The position numbers and the translations under genes were made by a program. This document shows, in pieces, positions 50,390 to 62,260 of a DNA stretch of 64,000 nt. The stretch comes from Sciurus carolinensis (lineage: Eukaryota > Chordata > Mammalia > Rodentia > Sciuridae): positions 23,862,777 to 23,926,776 of the forward strand of contig NC_062227.1 in the NCBI RefSeq assembly GCF_902686445.1. Direction: 5' to 3'. The notes below the pieces were generated by a model. The model ran no database searches. It was given only the letters and a program-made list of their open reading frames with translations, and was not told where the DNA came from. The stretch's first letter is position 1, and every line of letters starts with the position of its first letter.

Positions 50390-53278
50390 ATACCAACAAC
50401 TTTCATTCAGACATTAATGTATATCTTCTTATTAGATTTTTCTAGTTCTCAAAACAAAAGAAAAAAATCCATAAGTATGTGGTTTTTGCCTCTGCAGATG
50501 TATAAGTTAACCAGGATGGCAAAACACAGCAACTCTGTCAGTATAGTTCATGAATCAATTTTTCGGCAGCTATCTGACATTACATGAGCTGGAGAGAAGC
50601 AAGAAGGATACTGTGGTCTCTTTTCCTTTGATTTCTTCACATAGGTATTCTCATCACTCAAAATTGATGGATCAACTTTTAAGGCCAATTAAACTCCTCA
50701 TAACTTATTCCTTCTCTTTTCCTTTAAATCCCCAAAGATACTGGAGGTTCACAGACTCCAGGCAGAATCTGTATGTGACAATAAATACTGAGATCAAATA
50801 AATGCTATTCTTGAATTAGGAAACATGCATTTTTTATTCTTGTTTTCCTGCAGATCATTTAGATGGCCTTGTTGTGACATTCACACACCCGTCTTAGAGC
50901 CCAGTTTTCTTGGTTGTGAATGAACAGCACTGAATGAGATCTTTAGGTATTCATCTAACTCAAGGATTCTATGATCCTACACTAACACCTCTTAAAAGTA
51001 TACAAAGGGCTCTAGATCAATACTTGCGATAACAATCAAGCTTGTTTCAATTCAGAACATCCAAAAGGACTAAATTGCTATTTTTATACCATGGTATCCT
51101 CACAATATATTTCCATTGCTCTACTACTAAATTTGAAATTTGTTTTTATCATTAAGAAAAAACATGGAGGGAGCTGAATCAAGGGCCATGAAGACTTTAA
51201 AAATAATTTCTTAGACACTGAATGTTGTAGAACAAGTGTCAAAATCTTTAAGCCCATAAACAAAACAATAGCTTGATGGAGAAGTGCTAGTCCCTTTTAG
51301 AGTGTGCAAATCTTTCAAGATAAAAGTTGTTAAATACAATTTAATTCACTCTGGAGTACAGTTAAATAGATATGATGGATGGCAAGTTGTCTTGATCTTT
51401 TCCACTGGAAAAATTATGATTGATGAGTGATGCTCACTGTTGAACCTCCAGGCAGAGCCTGTGTTTGAACTCCTTGTCTGTATCAAGAGCTTCCAATCAA
51501 CAATTGTTCTATATCCATCTCCATCAGACCAAACTGACACTCTGCAATTATGATGAAAGAGAAGGCCAGAAACCTTACAAAATAAGTCCCTTGGTACTTG
51601 GTGTGATGTGAAGTGCAATCAACATGTCAGGGAGGCGAGACTGTCTCAACAAATTTGCAGTGTTTTGGACACTAAAGGAAGCTTTCTATGTGACCCTCTT
51701 TCCAGCAAAGAAAAAATGTTTCTGCCTCCATAATTACTTGCCTTTAGAGTAGGGATTTACTATGAGGCACTGGTACAGAAATTTCATACTTCAGGTTCCA
51801 CATTTCCTAAGTAATACAATAGCCACAGATAAATGACTTTTAATTAGTCATTCCAAACTGAGTGAAGAGTGATACAGACCAGCTGAACTGTGCATAATCC
51901 AGGAGAAAAACTATAGCCTTTAGGTAAAAATTCAGTTTGTTTGTTGAGTTCTACCTGCACGGAGCACATTCAGGTTTCTGATATTTTGAGTTTACAATAA
52001 TATAGACACTTCTCTGCTGCCTCATTATAAAGTTGCTTTATAACTTGGGGGGAAGGGGAGGGAAGACAGGAAGCCTAAAAGCACAGAAAGATATCCTTAG
52101 AACAAAGAAATGACAGGCTATTAAATACCGAACAACAATTTATGTACCAAATTTATAAACACGATCTTTTAGTTATCAACAAAGAAACAATGAAAGTGAC
52201 ACCTCATATTCAGAATTACACATCTTCTGGTGACATCTTTTCAAAAAAACAAAGGAATGTAGTCTTTAAAGTTACCACGTGTTTTAGCATAATGGTGAGA
52301 GTCCACTTTCATTTCCTAGAGTCCACTCTGGCCTTTACAAACTTTTATTACTTGAGCACTAAATATTTGTAATAATTGGACCTTCCACATATACACAACC
52401 CAAGAATGATGATATATATATGCTCCAGACATAACAAAGACTTATGGTCAAAGCAGAATTTTTTCTATAATATTTGAGACTTGCAAGGAATTTCATGTAA
52501 GCATTGAAATAAAGGTAGAATAAATTTTCCATTCATGGAATACACTTGAGACAACTTCAACAATACAGAAATGTTCAAAGATTGATCTTAATTCATCATT
52601 TTGTCACTAAAATAAAAATGAGACTAAGACTTAAATTTAGATTACCTTCAGATGGTTCTATATGATTTTTTTAATTCTGCAAGTTAGAGGCATTTTAAGA
52701 ATCAAAGTAGTTAATGAGGATAATAACTGAAGTAATAAACTCAAATATGTGCTATAGAATGATTTTTAAAAAAACACCTGTAGTGCCTCTAGAACTGGTA
52801 ATATGGTAAGTAAAACTAAGAGTCCCAAGACTATTTTTAATGGTCCTACTTAAATGGATATTAAAATTTCCTTCTGACATGAAGTCTACCTTGTCTATAT
52901 TAAGTGTTTTGTACTGTTTGTCTTTCTTTCAGCCTTACTACAAAATAAATGTGATGTTTAAGTACAACAGTTCTGACTATGGCAGAAAATTAAAAGAACA
53001 GGGAAAGAGATAATATGCAACTCAAAGACTAGCCTGGAGCATGACTATATAATCTCTCCTGAGACCATCATCTACTTCCCAACCAAAGGGGGATCTGTAT
53101 GTGCTGTGTCAGGGGCACAAAATCATCTGTGCAAAGTTCTCAGCTAAAAAAAAAAAAAGCAGCTGTAGCTGTTAAGTGAGGAACATTTCTTTTTCTGTTA
53201 CTCTAATATATAAGAAAGACAAAGGTATTTCATTTAGGAACATCTCATATGGAAATTTGGGGAGAAAATAACCGTCAT
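50390..53278. other. unassigned AT-rich intron
   Basis: Nearly 3 kb without a SINE, L1 or other repeat that I can name. Mixed to AT-rich. Small frames lack support. This is the longest repeat-poor block of intron 1 in the window together with 24234-27295. Confidence 0.5.
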
Positions 53279-53291
53279 AAAGATTAATAGG

Positions 53292-53389
53292 GGGGCTGGG
53301 GAGAGAGCTCAGTCAGTAGAGTGCTTGCCTTATAAGCACAAGGCCCTGGGTTCGATCCCCAGCACCCAAGGAAAAAAAAAAAAAAAAAA
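53292..53389 (+). mobile_element. ID SINE, first of a tandem pair
   Basis: GGGGCTGGGGAGAGAGCTCA, GTAGAGTGCTTGCCTTATAA and GGGTTCGATCCCCAGCACCC, then a long A tail. The B box keeps the CG of GGTTCGATCC. Target duplication AAAGATTAATAGG is identical at 53279-53291 and 53390-53402. Confidence 0.96.
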
Positions 53390-53403
53390 AAAGATTAATA
53401 GGT

Positions 53404-53495
53404 AGGCTTGGGAATGCAGCTCAGTTATAGAGCATTTGCCTAGCATGTGTGAGGCTCTGGGTTTGATCCCCAGCACTGTCAAAAAGAAAAAAAAC
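53404..53495 (+). mobile_element. ID SINE, second of a tandem pair
   Basis: AGGCTTGGGAATGCAGCTCA, TAGAGCATTTGCCTAGCATG and GGGTTTGATCCCCAGCACTG, then an A-rich tail with G interruptions. It is followed by AAGATTAACAG, a third version of the same target, so this is the older of the two insertions. Confidence 0.94.
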
Positions 53496-53825
53496 AAGTA
53501 AGATTAACAGCCAGATTCTTGACAATACTTCAGTTCTTCATTTATGTAAATATATTAACATTGAGGTAGGTTTCACAAATAACCTAAGACATAAATCAAC
53601 TAATCCTGTTGCTACCAATTAAAATGAAAAATCCATGTTTAGCATGTAACAGGGTATGGGTTCAGTCTCTGTTCACAAAAATATCAGAATTGAACACACT
53701 GAAAATATGAATCAAAAGACATAGTCTTAAATATCAAAATATCTGAATGTTATTTAACATCTTCTATTATGGTACAAAATAAAACTGGTAGAACTTAGGG
53801 AAACTTTCAAAGAACTAGCTTGAGA
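53496..53825. other. unassigned intronic sequence
   Basis: No recognisable feature. Confidence 0.5.
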
Positions 53826-54050
53826 CTGAAGACAAGGAGATTTGGGTTCTAATCCCAAATTTGTTATTCACACTTACTGATTCTGTGACCTTGAGCAAAT
53901 TTCCTTAAACTGTGATACCCTCAATTTTAGTGCCTCTAACAGAGAAATTATGTTAACACTACAATTTTATTTGGGGGATTACATGAGATAACATTAGTAA
54001 AATACCTGTCCTCATGCCTGGCATACAGTAGATGATCCCAAGTAATAGAT
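53826..54050 (+). mobile_element. MIR SINE, near full length
   Basis: TTTGGGTTCTAATCCCAAAT, TTACTGATTCTGTGACCTTG, AGCAAATTTCCTTAAACTGT, GGGGGATTACATGAGATAAC and CATGCCTGGCATACAGTAGA follow the full MIR order. Confidence 0.88.
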
Positions 54051-54456
54051 GTTTTTCAAACACTTAACATAATTCTTTGGGTTAAATTTCTCCCTTTTAG
54101 ACTTGCTGCAAAATTACAAACATTTAACATAGCACAGAGGAAAACCTATTTATGCATCTTCAACTCATTCTAGAAATAAAAGTCAAGCACATCCTCACTT
54201 TCCCATATCCAATTTGGAGAGAAATTATAATTTGGCTGTTTATTTGGCCTTGTGTGATAGCAAAACAGGTTTCCAACATAAATTCAAATTTGACATGCCA
54301 TTGGTTTGCCACACACACAAAAAAAAAATCAGTTACTTGGCTGCCTCTTTAAAATTTTTTCTAAATAGACATGTGAAACTTAACAACAACAACAAAAAGA
54401 AAGAATATATAACTACATGAAAATTTATCCAAGTATACATTTAAAATCATTAACAA
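54051..54456. other. unassigned AT-rich intron
   Basis: No recognisable feature. Confidence 0.5.
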
Positions 54457-54546
54457 GGGCTGGATATGTAGCTCAGTGGTAGAGCGCTTGTTTAGCATGC
54501 CTGACACCCTGGGTTCAATCTGCAGCATTGCAAAAGAAAGAAAAAA
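54457..54546 (+). mobile_element. ID SINE
   Basis: GGGCTGGATATGTAGCTCAG, GGTAGAGCGCTTGTTTAGCA, GGGTTCAATCTGCAGCATTG and a short A-rich tail. Imperfect target duplication AAAATCATTAA / AAAATCATAAA on the two sides. Confidence 0.92.
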
Positions 54547-56093
54547 TCATAAATGATTAATACCAAAGATGGGATATTTTCCTTACAAGCGAAAATAATT
54601 TAGTGAAGAATAAAAGCAATCTTTCAAGGTCACAAGTATTTACTTGATTAAAAAATAAATTGAAAATATAATCTCAATGCACATATTCAGAAAACACTGG
54701 CCTTTTTTCTGAAGTGTCATAGGATTAAAGGTTAAAAAGAAAACACAACTATTCTTAAGTTACTAGGTTATGGTCTCTTGCAATCACCAAGTCCTTCCAC
54801 CATATCCCTGATGGTTCTCCAGCCTCTATTTATATCCTGTCAATGACAGAAAAGTCACTACTCTTCAAATTACACATTCCATTTTTTTATAGCTCTGTGA
54901 GTGTTACTAGCATCCTAGGTCAGAGGCCTGACTGCAGGTTGGAGAAAGAGTCCCAGCTAACCAGGTCCCAGCCATTCACCCCAAACAGAAGAGGTAATAG
55001 TAAAATCAGGAAAATAACTTTAATCATAATCACATTGGGAAGGCAAGTTGAGATCCAGTGCCTCAGCCCTCTCGTCCAGGTATTGAAAGGAGCCTTAAGT
55101 ATAAACAGAGGAAGACTCAGGGCAAGGGCAAGATGTCTGTTTAATTAAGCAGTTTTGGTCAGAATATGGTCTGGCTGACTGATATTTCAATTCTGACTCT
55201 CTAAGGAGTTTCCTCCTTACAAAGAATTCCTTATCCCTTGAAGGGGCAATTTCCACTTGCTGCTTAGGATGTTCGTCTACCACACCTGTGATCCTGGAAG
55301 AGGTAATGATGGGAGACATCGAGGCAACACTCCAGGGATCTGGAACAAGATGCTGCAAATCTTGCCTCAGTCTTGAAGGGGGAAGAGATAGGTTAGCTAA
55401 CTTTAGGGCTAGTAAACCTTGCATTACTAGTTTTTAGATGAACACTCCTTACATGATTAGCATGCCTATGTGCAGAGTTGGGCAGGTACCTGATCCCACA
55501 TTTAAGTTAATACAGGGAAAAATTTAAAAATGAAGGCAAAAAATGCCAAGCTTTATTCAGCATGTACACATTTGCAGGCCTAAGAGTCACTGTTTTTAGC
55601 AAAGGCAGCCTAAGACCCTGTTATAAGAGGAAGCTGTTCCCTAAATATAAAACCACCAAGAAACTCCAAACATCAATTAAAAAAAAAAAAATTTGTTCTA
55701 CCATTGAATTATGTATGAGCAATTGACTAAAAAGTGCAGGTCTTTTTATATGAAGTACTGTCAAAGCCAATATCCTCTACTCTTCACTTACATACTTCTT
55801 ATTCTTAAACTAAATGCACAGCTTTGTGTGACTTTGACCTATTATTCCAACATAGAACATAATAACTCTTTTATTTGCAATAAACAAATAATATAAATTG
55901 TTTCAAAATTCATGAAAACTGAGGCTGAATGAATAAAAAAATAGTGTTGAGTTCAAAGGAGATGATAGCCCCAGTGTACCCACAATAGGATGCCACATAA
56001 GAATTCAATTTGGAGCACCACTCTTCAAAAAAATAAATGCAGGAGCAAATAAGCTGACTTCCAAAAAAATGGTCATTCCCTCAAGAGATGACG
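54547..56093. other. unassigned intronic sequence
   Basis: No gene or confident repeat. The frames at 54843-55148 and 55095-55424 lack domains and splice support. Confidence 0.5.
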
Positions 56094-56283
56094 TCTGGGG
56101 TAGCAGTGCACACCTAAAAAATCCCAGTGACTTGAGAGAATGAAGCAGGAGGCTCAAAAGTTCAAAGCCAACCTCAGCAACTTAGGCAGACCCTGTCTCA
56201 AAATAAAAAATAAAATAAAAAGGGCTGGGGATGTGGCTCAGTAGAGCACCTCTGGGTTCAATTCCTGGTACCAAAAAAAAAAA
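56094..56283 (+). mobile_element. MEN-type composite SINE
   Basis: TCTGGGGTAGCAGTGCACAC, AAAATCCCAGTGACTTGAGA and AAGTTCAAAGCCAACCTCAG (B1 half), then GGGCTGGGGATGTGGCTCAG and GGGTTCAATTCCTGGTACC with an A tail. The ID half has a small deletion after the A box. Confidence 0.92.
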
Positions 56284-56554
56284 TTATGGCAAAACATGAG
56301 ATTCAACCAGGGCCTAAGTATATTCAGTTTGTTTAGTAGGTTGATCAGTGAAATAAAGATACATAATTCCTTTACTCATAAACCTCTACTAAAGATCTTG
56401 TAGGTTCCAGCACTCTGCAGGTCACAGATTAATAATCTTTGTATTTAAAGTACTGTAAAAGCTGAAGAAAGAAAAATTAAATAATACCATCACCAATCTG
56501 CAGAATGAGAGTAAATATTTGTAAATCATATCTGATAACTCCTAAAACTCGAGA
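56284..56554. other. unassigned intronic sequence
   Basis: No recognisable feature. Confidence 0.5.
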
Positions 56555-57260
56555 TGAACAAAACAAAGGACTTGAAAAGACATTTCTCAAAGGAAGATAA
56601 ACAAAGACAAACAAGCACATGAAAAGATGCTCATACTTGGCAGCATCAGTCAAGAGGGAAATTTAACTCAAATCTACAAATACCACTTCACACCTAAGAG
56701 GATGGCTAAAATCAAAATGATAGATGATGACAAGCATTGGCAGGCACGTGGAGACAGTGGAACCCTCAAACACCATTGCCTTCTTTGGAAGAGTCTAGCA
56801 TTTCTTCAGAAAAATAAACAGATTTACCAAGTAGCTCAGGAATTCTGCTCCTATGAACATAATCAAAAGAAATTAAAACATAGATCCACACAAAATCATG
56901 CACACAAGTGTTTGTAGCAGCATTATTCATAAAAAAACTGAAAAGGACCACAGTATAGATGTCCATCAACTGATAAATGGATAAATGTGGTATAATCACG
57001 TAATGGAATATTATTATGCCATACTAAGGAATGCAGTACACACTGATACCTACTAAGACATGGACAAACTTAAAAACATGATGTTAACTGTAAGAAGCCA
57101 ATCAGAAAAGACCACGTGTTCTATGATTCCAGAATAAGCAAATTTGCAAAATAAGCAAATCTACAGAGAAGGAGCAAATTAGTACTTGCCCAGGGTTTAG
57201 GTTAGGAAGTAGAATGGTCAGCATGACAGTCCATCATTCTGATGTGTCCAATAAGGAAAA
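56555..57260 (+). mobile_element. old L1 (L1M-type) ORF2 end
   Basis: ACATGAAAAGATGCTCATAC, ACCACTTCACACCTAAGAGG, GGAACCCTCAAACACCATTG, TTTGTAGCAGCATTATTCAT, GATGTCCATCAACTGATAAA and GGAATATTATTATGCCATAC follow the L1 ORF2 C-terminal order and run into the 3-prime UTR. Many stops; dead. Confidence 0.9.
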
Positions 57261-57420
57261 TGAGCCACCTTACTACAGAAGATCTGGATCACTATGAGTC
57301 CAGGCAGAAGCTGAATAAACTTCTGAATTAGCTGCCAGAAATGGAATGCCACCGTTGAGATCAATCATTTCAGTCTGTTGAGTTCTAGAAATAAATACAA
57401 CCCTAAAATACTATACATTT

Positions 57421-57500
57421 GGGTTGGGGATATAGGTGAGTGGCAGAATGTTTGCCTAGCATGCACAAGGCCCTAGTTTCCATCTCCAGCACCACAAAAA
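57421..57500 (+). mobile_element. ID SINE
   Basis: GGGTTGGGGATATAGGTGAG, GTTTGCCTAGCATGCACAAG and CATCTCCAGCACCACAAAAA. A-tail replaced by an ACATA-type repeat. Confidence 0.88.
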
Positions 57501-58140
57501 TACATACATACTAATAAATGTATGCAGAAAAAGAAGGTGAACATTTCAGTCCAACACTTAGTTTTCATTATAGAGAATAGCAATATTTGTTTAAAATTTA
57601 AAGAAGAAACAGAGTCCTGTTGCTCTTTAAAGCTTACTTTGAATATATGTATACACCAGGAACGCCCAACCAATCTTTAATACTGCTTCCTTAATCTTTG
57701 CCAATCTCACTGACTTGTACGGAATGATAAGCTGTCTTTACCCTCCCTGCTAAATTTATTCAAGCGTACATCCTCTCACCATTGGGAATTGCATTTGATC
57801 CTTGTGGAAAACAAACACTGTAGGATGAGCCAGAGCACCAGCATGCCACAGGTATGCTCAGGGTATGGGTGAGGTGACTCCTGTTTATGCTCATCACTTC
57901 TTGTCAAAAGCTGGGTGCCCTGTAGATATGGTCTACTTGATTTAAATATCAGGTATCACTGGGTCCATGTTGCTGCAAAGTTTTTAATTTTAAAATTAGA
58001 AGTGGGATAAAACAGTTAAGGCCACATTTTTCATCAAGAGAACATCATGATTGCCCTTCTATCAGCAGTTCCTAATATGATAATTGACTTACACAGAAAA
58101 AAAAATTCATATGAAGAAAGCTTTATAAATATCACATTAG
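57501..58140. other. unassigned intronic sequence
   Basis: No recognisable feature apart from a TACA-rich stretch just after the ID. Confidence 0.5.
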
Positions 58141-58230
58141 GGGTTGGGGTTGTGGCTCAGTTGGTAGAAGCACTTGCCTAATATGTGTGAGGCACTAGGT
58201 TCGCTCCTCAGCACCATATGAAAAAAAAAA
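58141..58230 (+). mobile_element. ID SINE with target duplication
   Basis: GGGTTGGGGTTGTGGCTCAG, TTGGTAGAAGCACTTGCCTA, GGTTCGCTCCTCAGCACCAT and an A tail. ATCACATTAG is identical at 58131-58140 and 58241-58250. Confidence 0.93.
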
Positions 58231-58250
58231 GTCATTAAAAATCACATTAG

Positions 58251-59194
58251 TGTATTTAAAAAATTTAGGATGAAAATTGGAAAGCATTATTTCCATGTGT
58301 CAGGTAAGTACTGGGTGAAAGGTATATGCAAGACACACACCTGATCGTGGAGGCTCAGGCTTTGTCTTCCAGTTTATAACACACATTAAAGGGAAAATGA
58401 AAAAAGAAAAGAATTTCCTAGAATACACAGAAGAGACATTTAAGGAGGTTTCATGACATGGTAAATTCTTAGGAATTCAGAAGCAGGGTCACTTTTGGAG
58501 GGTGTTGGGAGCAGGGTCTTGAGGCACAATTTCAAACACCAAAAGATATCTGTAAGGAAACTACTAAAGCAGAAATTATAACAGAGCAAGGAGTGCAGGT
58601 TGTTCATTTGGCAAGTGCAGGGAGCACCAGGAGGTGAGAAAGCAAGAGAGGTTTTAAAAGGCAGTCAAGAAAGGTGCTCCATGGAGCCTTCCCTCTAATG
58701 GACAGGGGCAAGTGTTCCTGAAGGCCAACTCTGGTTATGGTGCCAAAGACCAGCTCAAGATCACCTGAGGAATGGCAGCAGCGCCCAAGAGTCACTAGTT
58801 GAGGACTGCTAATTCTCAGACATTTCTCTCCTGCTGTGAGGGTGGGCGAGCAAACTTTCAAGGTTTAGGGAAAATACTAGACACACAGAAAGACCTGGAG
58901 CACCATGAATGATGAGAGGGCAAAGACTAAGCACTGAAGAGTCCGTGAAGGCAATTGTTCCATGCTGCCAAAACTCTCTCCACAGTAATCTGCTCAAACT
59001 GCACTACTTTTTTTTTATTTCCTACAGTAATAAAAAAAAAAAAAAGAAAGAAAAAACCCCAATGCATTTGGAATTTCTGATGGTGTACGGTGTGAATCCT
59101 ATTTTATATTTACCATGATTATGCAGTTGTCCCAACAAACTTATTCAAAGTCCATCTTTTCTAATAAAATAAAATGCTCTATCAAGTCACTAAA
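58251..59194. other. unassigned intronic sequence
   Basis: No gene or confident repeat. 58570-58800 is moderately GC-rich; an A/T run lies at 59007-59055. Confidence 0.5.
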
Positions 59195-59680
59195 GGACAT
59201 GGAAGAATCTTAAATGTATTTCACTAAGTGAAGCGAGCCAATCTGAACAGGCCATGTGTTATCTCATTCCAACAATATGATATGCAGGAAAAGCCAAGAA
59301 CAGAGGTTTCCAGGTGCTAAAGGAAAGGAAGGATGAAAGAGCAGAACCCAGGGGATTTTTATAATAGTGAACTATAAAAATATTGCAATGATGGACAGGT
59401 GCCATTATGCACTTTTCAAAACCTACCGAATATGCAAATATCAAGAGTGAGTCCTAATGTGAACTATGAATTTTAGTTGGTTAAGAACCCCTGGGTTCAA
59501 TCCTTGGTACAAAAATAATAATAATCATCATCATCTTAGCAATATCAGCTCATCAAGTGTAACAAATATAACACAAGTGCAAGGAATTTAAAAATAGGGG
59601 AAACTAATGGGGAGGAGTATATGAGAACTCACTGCACTTTTCACTGTTTCTTCTAGAAACTTTAATGCAAAAAAATGAAA
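59195..59680 (+). mobile_element. old L1 (L1M-type) 3-prime UTR
   Basis: CACTAAGTGAAGCGAGCCAA, CAGGCCATGTGTTATCTCAT, CAGAGGTTTCCAGGTGCTAA, GAGTGAGTCCTAATGTGAAC and ATCAAGTGTAACAAATATAA follow the old-L1 3-prime order. A SINE remnant interrupts it at 59478-59525. Confidence 0.8.
59478..59525 (+). mobile_element. MEN/ID 3-prime remnant
   Basis: GGTTAAGAACCCCTGGGTTC and AATCCTTGGTACAAAAATAA are the last part of an ID half with an AAT-type tail, nested in the old L1. Its 5-prime part is missing. Confidence 0.75.
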
Positions 59681-59689
59681 TAAAACCAA

Positions 59690-61285
59690 AACAGAGCAAC
59701 AGTTGCCTAAACACAATGTGTAGAACAACAGAATAGAGAGCCCAGAAACAAACTGACAAATATGATTAAATGATTTCTGAAAGGGTGCCAAGTGCATTGA
59801 ATGGCAAAAGGACACTCTTTCAACAAACAGAGCTAGATAAATTGAATATTCGCATGCAAAAGAATGCAGCTGGACCCTCACCTTATAATATATATAAAAT
59901 TAACTCAAAATGGATCAAAGACCTAAGGGAAAGAGCTAACATTATAACACTCTTAAAAGAAAAAAATCTTAAAGGAAAACTTAATGACATTGGATACGGT
60001 AATGACGACCTGAATCATTGTGGAAAAAATGGAACTCTAATTCCCCAAAGTACAGGCAACCAAAAAAAATTTAAATAAATTGAATTATACCAAAATTTTA
60101 AATTTCTGTACATCAAAGGCCATAATCAACAATGAGAGGGCAACCCACAGAATGATAGAAAATATTTGACAACTATCTACCTGATAAAGTGTTAACACAG
60201 AAAATATCAAAGTAACTCCTAAAATTCAACAAAAAAATCCCAAATTATGAAATGGTCAAAAGACTTGAATACACATTCCTCCAAAGATACATTAATGGCC
60301 AATAAGAACATGAAAAGATGTTCAGCATGACTAAGCACTGGGGAAACACACATCAAAACCAAAGTAAGATACTACTTCATACAATTTAGGATAGCTAATA
60401 TAAAAAAAATGGAAAACAAATATTGATGATGATATGGAAAAGTTGAAACTCTTGTTCTATTCTTTTTTTTTTTTTTTTTGGTACCAGGCATTGAACCCAG
60501 GGTCACTCTACCACTGAGCCACATTTCAAGCCCTTTCATTTATTTTGAGACATGATCTTGCTAAGTTGCTTAGGGCCTCACTAAGTTGCCTAGGCTGGCC
60601 TTGAACTTGGGATCCTCATGCCTCAGCACCCTGAGTCACTGGGATTATAAGCATGTGCCACCACACCTGGCTCTTGTTCTAAATTTTATTGGTGGGAATG
60701 CAAAATGGAACAAGCTTTGTGGTAAGTGGTATAGGTAGTTCTTCAAAGAAAAAAAAATCAAAAGTGAACTGACACATGATAGAACAACTCCACTACTTAT
60801 ATCTAAAAGAGTAAAAAGTGGGGTCTTAATCAAATATTTATGTATCCACATTGGTTGCAGCATTATTTATAATAGCCAAAACAGTATAACAACTCAGTAA
60901 ATGAATGGGCAAACAAAACATGGTACTCACTTTCAATGAAATATCATTCAGCCTTAAAAAGGAAATTCTGACATATGCAAGATATCAGGCTAAGTGAAAT
61001 AAGCCAGTCACAAAAAGACAAAAATTGTATGGTTCCACTTATGTTGGGGTATTCAGAGCAGTCAAATACATAGGGACAAAATTTAGACAGTGGCAACCAG
61101 TGGCTGGGAATGGAGGGGAGTTGGGAGTTATTGCTTAATGGGTACAGAGTTTAGCATGGTGAAAATAATTCTGCAAATGGTTGCATAATGATGGGACACT
61201 TAACACTACTGAAATGTTTACCTAAAAAATAGTTAAAATGGTAAATTTCACATTATGTGTATTTTACCTCCATGAAACATAAAGA
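59690..61285 (+). mobile_element. old L1 (L1M-type) ORF2 3-prime half, with nested MEN
   Basis: AACTCAAAATGGATCAAAGA, AAATTTCTGTACATCAAAGG, CACATCAAAACCAAAGTAAG, TTTTATTGGTGGGAATGCAA, GCAGCATTATTTATAATAGC, AAGTGAAATAAGCCAGTCAC and AGTTAAAATGGTAAATTTCA keep L1 order on either side of the SINE at 60460-60670. A 102-codon piece at 59770-60078 is a leftover of ORF2. Frames are broken throughout. Confidence 0.92.
60460..60670 (-). mobile_element. MEN-type composite SINE nested in L1
   Basis: T tract, GGTACCAGGCATTGAACCCA, ACTCTACCACTGAGCCACAT (ID half), TATTTTGAGACATGATCTTG, GTTGCCTAGGCTGGCCTTGA and CACTGGGATTATAAGCATGT (B1 half). Flanked by an identical 11-bp duplication CTCTTGTTCTA at 60449-60459 and 60671-60681. 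Confidence 0.96.
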
Positions 61286-61484
61286 CTATTAACTTTCAGC
61301 CTCTATCTTTTCCCATTGATTTTAGCAGCAACTTTCATTACACTGAATTTCCTGTGTTATTGGGTCTATTTCTGGATTTTTCCCTAGTGGTCACTGGTGT
61401 TCTCACACCTTACTACTTCACAATTTCAGAAACTCAAGAGTATGGATACTGGAAAACACAAATTCTCCATTACTCTCCTCTCTT

Positions 61485-62260
61485 CAGGTTTTCCTAGATA
61501 TTTTGCATGTTTATTTTTATATGAATATTAGAATAGTCATACTCAAATAGTTGTCATTTATATTGGTACTATATTAATTTGTGGAGAAGTGACATCTTTA
61601 TGATGACAAATCATTCTATCCAAGAACCAATTATGACTACCTATTTGTTCGTCTACTTTGAGGACCTCTAGGAGAGGTCTAGAATTTTCCTTATTTAAAT
61701 TTTGCAAATCTATTTGTTTAATTTTATTTGTAAATATTTTATTTTGTTGTTACTGTTGCTGCTGTAAATAAGATTTTTCCATTCTATCATCTGATCAGGT
61801 AATATTTACATATATGAATCCTTTGAGTTTTATACGTTAACTTTACTCTTGTGTTACCGAATTCTTTTATTATTCATGTTAGTTTTGTCATTGATTCTTT
61901 GGATTTTTCAGACATTGGCTGTGTAGAGATAGTTTTACATCCTTATGAGTAATTATTAAGCCTCTAATTATTTTTCCTTGTTTAATTCACAGGCTACTAT
62001 CTCCAACATAAGGTTAAACAGCAATGAAATCAGTGTGATCCTTGCCTTATTTGGGGGCTTAGTGGAAATGTTTCTCATTCTCAGTTCACATCAGGATGAT
62101 GACATGATTTCTGCAATCTAAATATTATATCTAATGTTAAAGTACTGTTCACCAATTACTATTCTAATGAGGGTACTGTTTTCTGCTTTAAACTCAAGAA
62201 TGGGTGCTGAACTTTGTCAAAGGCCTTTTCACCAGCTAAAATAGAACTAGAATAATCATT
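61485..62260 (-). mobile_element. very old L1 ORF2 fragment
   Basis: TTATTTTTATATGAATATTA, GTGGAGAAGTGACATCTTTA, CCTTGCCTTATTTGGGG and GGGTGCTGAACTTTGTCAAA are antisense L1 reverse-transcriptase words in the correct order. Strongly diverged; boundaries uncertain. Confidence 0.6.

Noticed and set aside
53292..53389. tRNA gene-like sequence with A and B box elements (also at 18598, 22243, 45379 and others)
   Set aside because: These are tRNA-derived ID SINEs: they end in poly(A), lack a foldable acceptor stem and anticodon arm, and several have target duplications.
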